This document shows positions 50,578-58,726 of a stretch of DNA of 64,000 nucleotides, in pieces. Location of the stretch: positions 186,001-250,000 of the forward strand of contig NZ_JAIUZR010000003.1 in NCBI RefSeq assembly GCF_020171465.1, given 5' to 3'. The position numbers and the translations under genes are program-made. This DNA is from Lutimonas saemankumensis. GTDB taxonomy: Bacteria; Bacteroidota; Bacteroidia; Flavobacteriales; Flavobacteriaceae. Numbering within the stretch: the first letter of the stretch is position 1; every line of letters begins with the position of its first letter. The notes under the pieces were generated by a model. It searched no databases and had not been told where the DNA came from. It saw nothing but the letters and a program-made list of their open reading frames with translations.

Positions 50578-52296
50578 ATGAGCAAAAAATCAATCACACT
50601 AAAAATCATGCTATTGTTAACACTAATGGTTTTTAGTCAGACAACACAAACAATTAAAGTTATTGTACCGAACAAAACTGACGACGTTTACATAACGGGA
50701 AATCAGGAGGCATTAGGAAACTGGAACCCCAAACAGGTAATAATGGAAAAAATCTCAGACTACGAAAGAAGTATTTCTGTAGATCTTAGCTATCCAGCCG
50801 AATTTAAATTCACAAAAGGCGATTGGAATTCTGAAGGCATCATTAAAGCGCTTAATAACAATCCTAATCAGAAAATTGAATCGACAGAGTCTAAAAACAT
50901 TTTCACCATTAAAGGGTGGTCAAATGACATAGACAGTGAAGTTTTAGGTTTAGATTATCAAGTTGAATTTTTAGCTTCTCAATATGTTTTGGGTGGTGGT
51001 AGACAGATTAAAATTGCACTACCCAACAATTACGATCCAAAGAAAAAATACCCGGTTTTTTACATCACCGATGGTGAATGGAGAAACTTTGGCGTAGCTA
51101 AGAACTATGTAGAAAGCATGGCAGGTGAACCATACAATATTATTCCAGAAACCATCTTGGTAGGAATAGTTCATGGAAGTAGTAATGGAGAATCGAATAG
51201 AAACAAAGACCTGGATGTATTTTATGAGGAGACTGGACAACAGTTTAAAAATTTCTTATTTCAAGAGTTGGTGCCATACATCAACAAACAGTACAGCACC
51301 TCAGGCTTTAATGTCATGATCGGTCATTCTAATGGCGCTGAATACAATCACTACTTATTCTTAGAGGAAGACAATCCGTTTGGAGGTTTTATATCCATAT
51401 CCACCAATTTCTTTGGGAAACGAAAAAACAAAGATGTCGATACCAAAATGGGAGGTGCTATGAAAAATTATAACGGAGACACCTTCTTCTATTTTGTTGC
51501 CAACGCTAAATACGATTCACCAGACAGAATACAAGCTGGCGATGATTATGAAAAAATGTACGATACCAATCCGAATCCAAAATTTCAATTTCAGAAGAAG
51601 TTTTATGAAAAGGATCACAACTCTGTTGTACCACCTGCACTGTTTGATGCCATATCTTTTGTATATAAAGACTACAAACAAATGGAAAAATACAAAACCT
51701 TCTATGAGTTAAGAGACAATTATGCAAAAGACATGAAGACTTTGTATGGTTTAGATATAGAATACACATTTAGTGATGTAGAAGGTCTTTTTGGTAAAAT
51801 CTTCGAAACTAAAGATAAGAAACAACTGGATGCATTTTATGCCTTTATAGAAGAACACAAGCTATTTCGAAATGGAGTAACTCAAGAACAAGGGGGTATG
51901 GATGCCATGAACCAAGGGAACCTTTATTACCATATTGGAGCTTATAAAACTGGTACTATAAAATTCACAAAAGCCCTTGAGGAATTGAATAAAACCGTAG
52001 AGCCCATGGTCTATTTTGGAAACTTTGATTTTATAGTGGATTGCTTCAAAAAAATAGAAGACCACAAAACATTAATGGAAATCTTAATCAAAAGCCGAGA
52101 CTTTGCCTCTACTAATAAGGTGTATGATGATGGTAATAAAAACATTTTGTTAAAACTTAATTATTTGATTGCCACAGTATCGGCCGAGCACAACATTGCC
52201 AAAAAAGAAGGCAAAAAAGCGAAGGAATATTGTATCGACAACTACTTCGAAAACAAGCTTTTTGATTTGGATGAAATGAATCAATTGAGCATCTAA
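50578..52296 (+). CDS. Esterase with N-terminal CBM20-like starch-binding domain
   Basis: 572 residues from ATG 50578 (MSKKSITLKIMLLLTLMVFS, signal peptide). A CBM20-like domain covers about 25-110 (DDVYITGNQEALGNWNPKQV, FKFTKGDWNSEGIIKALNN). The esterase D/Fes-like domain then has KKYPVFYITDGEWRNFGVAK and GFNVMIGHSNGAEY with nucleophile S251, and a histidine in EKDHNSVVPPAL. A helical tail (380-572) may hold TPR-like repeats. Secreted carbohydrate esterase or a related hydrolase; substrate open. It is in the same set as 52324-53484, where the domains are in the opposite order. Confidence 0.85.
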   Translation: MSKKSITLKIMLLLTLMVFSQTTQTIKVIVPNKTDDVYITGNQEALGNWNPKQVIMEKISDYERSISVDLSYPAEFKFTKGDWNSEGIIKALNNNPNQKIESTESKNIFTIKGWSNDIDSEVLGLDYQVEFLASQYVLGGGRQIKIALPNNYDPKKKYPVFYITDGEWRNFGVAKNYVESMAGEPYNIIPETILVGIVHGSSNGESNRNKDLDVFYEETGQQFKNFLFQELVPYINKQYSTSGFNVMIGHSNGAEYNHYLFLEEDNPFGGFISISTNFFGKRKNKDVDTKMGGAMKNYNGDTFFYFVANAKYDSPDRIQAGDDYEKMYDTNPNPKFQFQKKFYEKDHNSVVPPALFDAISFVYKDYKQMEKYKTFYELRDNYAKDMKTLYGLDIEYTFSDVEGLFGKIFETKDKKQLDAFYAFIEEHKLFRNGVTQEQGGMDAMNQGNLYYHIGAYKTGTIKFTKALEELNKTVEPMVYFGNFDFIVDCFKKIEDHKTLMEILIKSRDFASTNKVYDDGNKNILLKLNYLIATVSAEHNIAKKEGKKAKEYCIDNYFENKLFDLDEMNQLSI

Positions 52297-52323
52297 AAAA
52301 AACTGAACCAATAAAATTTTACG

Positions 52324-53484
52324 ATGAGAAATCTATTTATAATCGCAATATGCTTCCTGAGTATGACTATGTCTTCACAGGAAGTCGAGAAAATCAAGGT
52401 GTTTTCCAAGGAGTTATCTCAAACTCGAGAAATTAGTATCTACATACCTATGCATTATGAAAGTGAAATAAATCAATATTATGACGTATTCTATGTTTTT
52501 GATGCTCAGGCATCAGCTTTTACTAATTACGTCAGCGCTCTTTCAGAAATCTTGCAAGGAGACAATCATAAAGGTGCCATTGTAGTGGGTATAGCTTCTA
52601 CTTATATTGAAAACCCAGCATATGCCAGAAATCACGATTTTCTTCCTGAAGATTTTGATGTAACCGGGAAAGGCTCCTTTGGTAATCAAAACAATTTTTT
52701 AGCCTATGTTAAAAATGAAGTGATCCCTTATGTAGAAGATAACTATCGCATTAGAAGACATAGAACGGCTATTGGACATTCTTTAGGGGGCTCTTTTGTA
52801 ATACATACCTTATTGAATGACCCAACTCTTTTTGATAATTATGTAGCCGTTTCCCCAAACCTTTCTTACAAAGAAGAACGTTTGGCCAAAGGCTTAGAAA
52901 ATTTTGATTTTAGCCAACTAAAGGGTTCCAAGTTTATCTATTTGAGTCATTCTGAAGAAAATGATGAACAAAAGTGGAAAGGTTGGAAATCAGCTAATGA
53001 TAGGGCCTATAAAGTATTGAATGCAATTCCCAAAAATTCAAATGTTCAGGCTTTAGTAGAGCAATTTCCGAATGAAGATCATTTATCGAACTTTGCCACA
53101 AGTGTGAACTCAGCCATGAGAAAATACTTCAAAACAGTTCTTCCACAACAGCATGATGAATTAGGTGAAGAAAGTTATTCAATTACCATAAGAGCCAAAG
53201 TGCCTGATGAAAATGATGAATTATACATTACAGGAAATCAGGAAAACATAGGAAATTGGAATCCTGGGTTACTTAAAATGAAAAAGGTATCTGCTTTCGA
53301 AAGAGAACTTAAACTAAGCGTAAAAGATATCACTGAATTTAAGTTTACTCGAGGAAGTTGGGATTCCGATGCCTGGGTAAAATCGGCAAACGGGTTTTCT
53401 AATTTTAATAGTGTTATCAGGCCAAAAGAAGGACAAACCTATGCTTTTGAAATTGAAACCTATAGTGATCGAATGAATAATTAA
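52324..53484 (+). CDS. Esterase with C-terminal CBM20-like domain
   Basis: 386 residues with signal peptide (MRNLFIIAICFLSMTMSSQ). The esterase domain shows QYYDVFYVFDAQASAFTNYV, RRHRTAIGHSLGGSFVIHTL (nucleophile S153) and FPNEDHLSN with the histidine. The CBM20-like domain is at the C-terminus (about 280-382, NDELYITGNQENIGNWNPGL, FKFTRGSWDSDAWVKSANG) and is close in sequence to the N-terminal one of the preceding gene. 27 bp separate the two genes, so the pair is probably cotranscribed. Confidence 0.86.
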   Translation: MRNLFIIAICFLSMTMSSQEVEKIKVFSKELSQTREISIYIPMHYESEINQYYDVFYVFDAQASAFTNYVSALSEILQGDNHKGAIVVGIASTYIENPAYARNHDFLPEDFDVTGKGSFGNQNNFLAYVKNEVIPYVEDNYRIRRHRTAIGHSLGGSFVIHTLLNDPTLFDNYVAVSPNLSYKEERLAKGLENFDFSQLKGSKFIYLSHSEENDEQKWKGWKSANDRAYKVLNAIPKNSNVQALVEQFPNEDHLSNFATSVNSAMRKYFKTVLPQQHDELGEESYSITIRAKVPDENDELYITGNQENIGNWNPGLLKMKKVSAFERELKLSVKDITEFKFTRGSWDSDAWVKSANGFSNFNSVIRPKEGQTYAFEIETYSDRMNN

Positions 53485-53498
53485 GCAAAAAGGAAAAA

Positions 53499-54491
53499 AT
53501 GAAATTATTTAAAAGAATACTATTAGCGCTATTATTAATTGTAATTGTAGGGGGAACTGTAAGTTTTTTCTACTTTAAAAATAAGTTTTTATCAGCTCCA
53601 CAAAATGAACTGACCGTTTCCAACTTAGGACAGCCTTTCGATTTTAAGTGGGATGGTATGACCTATAACGATGAATACAACCCCAACGCAGCAATGTTAG
53701 TTCCTGTTAATATTCCAGGAATTGATCGCACATTCTACATGCAGTTTGATACAGGAGCAACAAATACAGTGTTGTATTATAAACCTATTCTGTCTATAAA
53801 TGAAAAGTATGACAACCTCATAAAAATAGATACGATTGAAGGAAAGGTGAGAGCCATGGGAGCCTCAATAAAGGTGGGTACTGTTGATGTACAGGCTACT
53901 TCCTTGGGTTTTGTTGGCATGAATAATAAAATTAATTGGACCGATAGTACTGCAGTTAACATCATAGGAACAGTGGGTAACGATTTTATGGAGAAAAATC
54001 CAATAATCCTGGATTTTAAAAATAATAAAATCACTCTTTTAGATTCCTTAAAACAGAAACCTGAAAGCGATAAAGACTACCTCCCTTTTACTTTTGATGG
54101 CCGAAAAATATTTCTGTCAGCAACTCTCAATAATGAACCTGCCAGTCTATGGTATGACTCTGGTTCAAGTATGTTTGAATTAATTGTTGAAGAAAGTTCA
54201 TTTTGGGATTTAGCATCTCCCGGAGCTAAGAAAGAATCATTTTTAACCTCATCATGGGGAAACAAAATTCCTACACACAGTATTCAAAGCAATGGAGAAT
54301 TTCAGTTTGGCTCTGTCACCACACCCTTGAATACAGTGACTTATATGGAATGGCCAAATAAACTTCAAGCATTTATTTTGAAAGCGGCGAATATTGGAGG
54401 TGATTTGGGAGGAATGACAGGCAACAAATTATTCTTAGGAAAAACCTTGATTCTGGATGCACCAAATTTACGATACACAGTAAAAGAGTAG
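53499..54491 (+). CDS. Bilobal aspartyl-protease-like protein, membrane-anchored
   Basis: 330 residues with an N-terminal membrane helix (about 7-27). Two pepsin/retropepsin-like active-site motifs are present, MQFDTGATNTVL (D84) and LWYDSGSSMFEL (D near 219), each followed by a hydrophobic strand. A flap-like IIGTVGNDFMEKNPIILDF region lies between. This fits a two-lobed aspartic peptidase facing the periplasm. It is 14 bp downstream of the esterase gene, same operon. Proteolysis itself is not proven by motif alone. Confidence 0.78.
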   Translation: MKLFKRILLALLLIVIVGGTVSFFYFKNKFLSAPQNELTVSNLGQPFDFKWDGMTYNDEYNPNAAMLVPVNIPGIDRTFYMQFDTGATNTVLYYKPILSINEKYDNLIKIDTIEGKVRAMGASIKVGTVDVQATSLGFVGMNNKINWTDSTAVNIIGTVGNDFMEKNPIILDFKNNKITLLDSLKQKPESDKDYLPFTFDGRKIFLSATLNNEPASLWYDSGSSMFELIVEESSFWDLASPGAKKESFLTSSWGNKIPTHSIQSNGEFQFGSVTTPLNTVTYMEWPNKLQAFILKAANIGGDLGGMTGNKLFLGKTLILDAPNLRYTVKE

Positions 54492-54530
54492 AAATTGGTT
54501 GTCTCACAAAATTAATTCAAAAACGTAATC

Positions 54531-55445
54531 ATGAAAAAAATAAAACTTACTAAATACTTAAAGTACGTCCTGATAACCTGGATATCATTGACAATTATAA
54601 TCTGTTTAGGAGGAATAATTAAATACAACGTGGACCTCAATAGGTATATCAAGCAGGATGAACCAAGCAAGAAGTCTAAAAAAAATAATGCTGTAACTGA
54701 TAGAACAGAAGTATATGTGGTGGGTTCTATGCATTTTGAAACCAATAACTTTAAAAGAGATGATCTCTATACTTATATCAATAAAGTTTCTCCATCCATT
54801 ATCTTATATGAAGGCGATGCGCAGACTGCGAATCGAATGGTTAATAGAACGGATCTTTTAAATCAATTGATGAGTTCTTTTAAAAAAGGTAATAAAGTAG
54901 AGAGTTTTGTAGCGCTTAGATATCTAAAAAATCATCCCGAATCCAAAGTTTTAGGCTATGAATGGGAAGAAAGAGATCGATTTCACTTTAAACATAATTA
55001 TCGAAAGAATATGGGTAAACTTATTGGAACAGCCATCAAACTACATAAGGAAAAGGCATTATCCAATGAAGAATCAGAAATCATGAATGAATTTTTTATA
55101 GTAAACAAAAAATACTCTAACCTTGGTAATTCTAAAACAGTATACGATTTTAATAATCCAATTGCGGATAGTATCATTAGAGTTAAACAGGAATTTGTCT
55201 ACAATAAAATTCCCAAGATTTTAAATACTAAAGAACTATCAGATGATTTAAAAGAGTTTGTACCTGTTCATATGGACTATTGGGATACCAGAAATATGGC
55301 CATGGTGAATAATATTGTAAATCAAATAAAAATCAACCCCAATAAAAGAATTGTTGTATTAACTGGCTACTCGCATCGGTACTATTTAATTGATGAATTA
55401 AAAAAACTGGAAGAAGAATATGATTTTTCTATTAAACCGATATAA
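54531..55445 (+). CDS. TraB/TIKI-like membrane-anchored protein
   Basis: 304 residues: an N-terminal helix (about 12-31), then TEVYVVGSMHFETNNFKRDD, SIILYEGDAQTANRMVNRT and, near the end, MVNNIVNQIKINPNKRIVVL, TGYSHRYYLIDELKKLEEEY. The G-S-x-H, E-G-D and G-x-x-H positions recall the TraB/PrgY/TIKI fold, a putative metalloprotease family, but the match is by pattern only. Last gene of the LuxR-esterase-protease set. No clear attC follows immediately; a degraded right half is seen at 55530-55565. Confidence 0.6.
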   Translation: MKKIKLTKYLKYVLITWISLTIIICLGGIIKYNVDLNRYIKQDEPSKKSKKNNAVTDRTEVYVVGSMHFETNNFKRDDLYTYINKVSPSIILYEGDAQTANRMVNRTDLLNQLMSSFKKGNKVESFVALRYLKNHPESKVLGYEWEERDRFHFKHNYRKNMGKLIGTAIKLHKEKALSNEESEIMNEFFIVNKKYSNLGNSKTVYDFNNPIADSIIRVKQEFVYNKIPKILNTKELSDDLKEFVPVHMDYWDTRNMAMVNNIVNQIKINPNKRIVVLTGYSHRYYLIDELKKLEEEYDFSIKPI

Positions 55446-55565
55446 TTCATTGCTATGAATCAACTTCAATTAAAAATTGTATTTTTAAAAAGGCTGATTT
55501 AGTGCTGTTGAAAATCTCCCGATTTTATGCCCGCAACCAAATCATGACCAAGACCATTGGCAATT
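55446..55565 (+). repeat. Degraded attC-like site (family B right half)
   Basis: The right part CCCGCAACCAAATCATGACC followed by AAGACCATTGGCAATT resembles the B-family right arm (CCCGCAACTAATCATACAC then ACACCGTTG). The crossover GTT is mutated to ATT. The left part (TTGCTATGAATCAACTTC) pairs only weakly. It marks the boundary before the alpha/beta-hydrolase gene. Confidence 0.5.
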
Positions 55566-55581
55566 GAAACAATCCGAGGAT

Positions 55582-57066
55582 ATGACAAGGAAATTTATGA
55601 GAATTAGTATCATTATTCTGATTTCTGTTAATTGCTATAGTCAGAACAAAATACATTTCACACCAAATTTCAATGAATCTAAAGAGACTACTCATAAAAT
55701 TCCGAAAGGTCAAGATTATACTTTTGGATATATGGAAGTTTTAGAAAATAGAGACAATCCCGATGGTAATAGAATAAAATTACCAATATATATTTTTAAA
55801 AGTCGAAGCAAAAACTCAAAACCTGACCCGATTATTTACACGGTGGGAGGACCCGGTTATACTTCTATGCGTGCTTCGAAGTATATGGAATACTATAAGT
55901 ATCTTGATGATCGAGATTTTATATTATTTGAGCAAAGGGGAACTCAATATGCAAAGCCAAGTTTAGATTGCCCTGAATGGTCAAAAGCGGTTCATCAATC
56001 CAATCTTCCAAATTTTGATTCTACTAAAACTGATAGTCTTTTTCAAAAAGCAGCCAAACGGTGCAATGAAAGGTTACGAAAAAACGGAATTGACCTAAAC
56101 TACTACACAACAAACCAAATTGCTGCCGATATTAACGACTTGACAAGCGTATTGGGAATTAAAGAATATAACTTGCTTACGATGTCTTACAGTACTAAAA
56201 TCGGGCAGGTTTTAATGCGAGATTATCCCGATAAAGTTAGAAGCGTAGTCATGGATTCACCACTTCCTTTAGAAGTTAATTATGATGAAGAAAGCGTGAA
56301 CAATCTTTTAGAGTCCTTAGACAAATTACTCTCTGATTGTGAAATAGATATGGACTGTAATGATGCCTTTCCGAATATTAAAAGCCGCTTCCTCAAGTAT
56401 TTGGAAGAGAAATCAAACAATCCACTTGAAGTAGAAGTAGAAAATCCGAATAGCGGAAAATTGGAGACTTTTTATCTCAAAGGAAAAGACTTGATCATCG
56501 TATTCTCTTCGGCTTCGACGGGAAGTGTACCCAATATTCCTCTAGAAATAAATAAAATCCTCAATAATGACTTGTCTTCAGTAAAGAAACAATTACAATA
56601 TTTATTCCAAGGACCTGGAGATGGAGTTGGAAAAGGAATGCGTCTATCGGTATGGTGTGCAGAAGAAAACCCATTCAATTCTCAAGAAAAAATTGTTATA
56701 GAAACAAATAAGCATAAAGCGGTCAAGGGATTATCTCCTGCGGTTTTTGATGACGAAGTTTGTAAAATTTGGGGCGTTAAAAAAGTAGCTCAAATTGAAA
56801 ATCAGGCCGTAAGGAGCGATATACCGGTTCTTTTAATAAGTGGAGAGTATGATGAATTGACACCTGCCAAATGGGCTGAATCAATGTCTAACAATCTGAC
56901 GAATTCCTACCATCTGATTTTTAAAGGCTGGAAACACGGCCCAACTACCAATTGGAGCAATCCGTGCGCTATGCAGGCTGCAAATGATTTTTTTAATAAA
57001 CCAACAGAGATACCGAAACCAGATTGTTTTGATCAAATTAAAAGTCCTAAATTTAAAACGGAATAA
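55582..57066 (+). CDS. Secreted alpha/beta hydrolase of the TAP/proline iminopeptidase type
   Basis: 494 residues from ATG 55582 (MTRKFMRISIIILISVNCYS, signal peptide). Family features: YTVGGPGYTSMRASKYMEYY (oxyanion region), DRDFILFEQRGTQYAKPSLD, EYNLLTMSYSTKIGQVLMRD with likely nucleophile S202, and the TAP-like C-terminal part IPVLLISGEYDELTPAKWAE and FKGWKHGPTTNWSNP. The elbow reads T-M-S-Y-S where most relatives have G-x-S-Y-G, an unusual change. Substrate is probably a peptide or ester outside the cell. Confidence 0.85.
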   Translation: MTRKFMRISIIILISVNCYSQNKIHFTPNFNESKETTHKIPKGQDYTFGYMEVLENRDNPDGNRIKLPIYIFKSRSKNSKPDPIIYTVGGPGYTSMRASKYMEYYKYLDDRDFILFEQRGTQYAKPSLDCPEWSKAVHQSNLPNFDSTKTDSLFQKAAKRCNERLRKNGIDLNYYTTNQIAADINDLTSVLGIKEYNLLTMSYSTKIGQVLMRDYPDKVRSVVMDSPLPLEVNYDEESVNNLLESLDKLLSDCEIDMDCNDAFPNIKSRFLKYLEEKSNNPLEVEVENPNSGKLETFYLKGKDLIIVFSSASTGSVPNIPLEINKILNNDLSSVKKQLQYLFQGPGDGVGKGMRLSVWCAEENPFNSQEKIVIETNKHKAVKGLSPAVFDDEVCKIWGVKKVAQIENQAVRSDIPVLLISGEYDELTPAKWAESMSNNLTNSYHLIFKGWKHGPTTNWSNPCAMQAANDFFNKPTEIPKPDCFDQIKSPKFKTE

Positions 57067-57071
57067 ATAAC

Positions 57072-57136
57072 TGCTTACAACAAGGTTTACAGTAAATACT
57101 CTTGGGATACGCACCGTACACACAACGTTATGAATA
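57072..57136 (+). repeat. attC-like site with mismatched cassette end
   Basis: 65 bp. Left arm TGCTTACAAC, right arm GTTATGAATA; the interior GTTTACAGTAAATACTCTTG and CACCGTACACACAAC is family-like but weakly paired. The left arm does not complement the start of its own cassette (ATTGGCAATT at 55556) but is identical to that of the sulfatase cassette at 35914. Confidence 0.6.
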
Positions 57137-57146
57137 ATTAAAATCA

Positions 57147-58625
57147 ATGAAAAAACTAACACTATTTTTTTTAGTTCTATGCGCCTTTTTTTCATGTACA
57201 AAAAAGGAGGATCAATTTAATTTGATGGAGGGGCTGCTCATCAAAAACGCCAGAATCATCTCTACAGAAGACTTATCAATCAGTGAAAAATCAACTATTG
57301 TAATTGAAAAGAACAGTATTATCTATATAGGAAATAATGCTCCTGAAATAAGCGGAACGTACCAAAATATTGATGCAGAAGGCCAATACGTGATTCCCGG
57401 GCTTATTGACAGCCATGTTCATGTAACTGGTACGGATGGTCTTTCAGAAGAAGAAGAAATAGCCAACCCTTCAATAGTTAAAAACTACCGCACACAGCTT
57501 CCCAAAAGTTACCTTTATTTTGGCTACACTACACTTATTGATCTAGGAACGACTAAACCTAAAAGGCTTTCAGATTTTAATAATGCTACTGTAAAGCCCG
57601 ATTTATTTTATGTAGGAGGAGGTGCTGTTATTGGCAATGGATATGGACTATCTAATTGGAAGGACTCAATACCAAATTTCATTTATCAGGAGGATGAAAA
57701 CTATCCAATACCAGAAAAGTACCTCAAAGAAAACCATACGCCCGAAGCAGTAGCTAAAAGAGTTGCAGCATCAGGAGCTATTGCTATTAAAACTTACTAT
57801 GAGCCTGGCTTCGACCCTAGCCAACCACCAATGCCAACGCCTTCTAAAGAGTTAATGGAACAGATTAAGACCGAGGCTCATCGCAATGATTTAGTATTGG
57901 TGGTGCATGGAAACTCTACCAAGGCACATCGTTTTTTGGCAGATGCTCAAGTAGATATAGTTGCCCACGGACTCTGGAACTGGGGTGATGAAAGTCTAGG
58001 TGAAGACAACCAAATCCCAATGGGCGTAGCCAAAGCACTCGATATGGAAGTTGAGAACAATATCATGTACATGCCTACCTTACAGGTGATTAATGGCTTA
58101 AATAGCCTGACCACACCAGAATTTTTAAATGATGCTGAATTGAAAAATGTGCTTCCTGAAAGTTTAATTGATTATTACAAAGCACATACAGAATCAAAGT
58201 ACCTGGAAGTTTTTGGAGATGCTCCTAGAGACATGATTCAAAGAAGCTTCAATAGGATATCTGCTCAAGGAAAGGCTGCATTGAATTACCTATATCAGAA
58301 AAATGCGAAAATTTTATTTGGCACAGACACCCCAGCCTCGCCTACTTTCGGGAATCCTCCAGGATATAATGGATACCTGGAAATGACTGAAATGGTAAAT
58401 GCTGGTATTCCGCTTGGAACTATCTATCAATCCGCTACCATCAAAAACGCCAGAGCATTTAAGCTAGACAGTTTGTATGGAGGAATTGAAGTTGGAAAAA
58501 GAGCCAACATACTTGTGCTCAACCAAAATCCATTAGAAGATATTTCAGCCTATAATGATATTTCAATAGTGATCATTCAAGGAAAAGCTTTGGATAGGGA
58601 ATCACTTTCCGCTTTAAGAAATTAA
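57147..58625 (+). CDS. Amidohydrolase lipoprotein (imidazolonepropionase-like)
   Basis: 492 residues, lipobox FSC (MKKLTLFFLVLCAFFSC). The amidohydrolase fold shows the metal HxH in YVIPGLIDSHVHVTG (H90, H92), the lysine-type strand SGAIAIKTYYEPGF, VLVVHGNSTKAHR, and the late aspartate in KILFGTDTPASPTFG. A terminal beta-sandwich (YGGIEVGKRANILVLNQNPL) closes the composite domain. A periplasmic or surface metal-dependent hydrolase, perhaps a dipeptidase- or prolidase-type member; substrate unknown. ATG is 10 bp after GTTATGAATA. Confidence 0.88.
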   Translation: MKKLTLFFLVLCAFFSCTKKEDQFNLMEGLLIKNARIISTEDLSISEKSTIVIEKNSIIYIGNNAPEISGTYQNIDAEGQYVIPGLIDSHVHVTGTDGLSEEEEIANPSIVKNYRTQLPKSYLYFGYTTLIDLGTTKPKRLSDFNNATVKPDLFYVGGGAVIGNGYGLSNWKDSIPNFIYQEDENYPIPEKYLKENHTPEAVAKRVAASGAIAIKTYYEPGFDPSQPPMPTPSKELMEQIKTEAHRNDLVLVVHGNSTKAHRFLADAQVDIVAHGLWNWGDESLGEDNQIPMGVAKALDMEVENNIMYMPTLQVINGLNSLTTPEFLNDAELKNVLPESLIDYYKAHTESKYLEVFGDAPRDMIQRSFNRISAQGKAALNYLYQKNAKILFGTDTPASPTFGNPPGYNGYLEMTEMVNAGIPLGTIYQSATIKNARAFKLDSLYGGIEVGKRANILVLNQNPLEDISAYNDISIVIIQGKALDRESLSALRN

Positions 58626-58726
58626 AACTATTGATAGCATGATCTAAGCGGCTATGCTCACCAGTGGCGAGAGCGCTATTTGAGTAGTAAAAGATTATTT
58701 TATCAGACAATTACTAAAACAAACAT

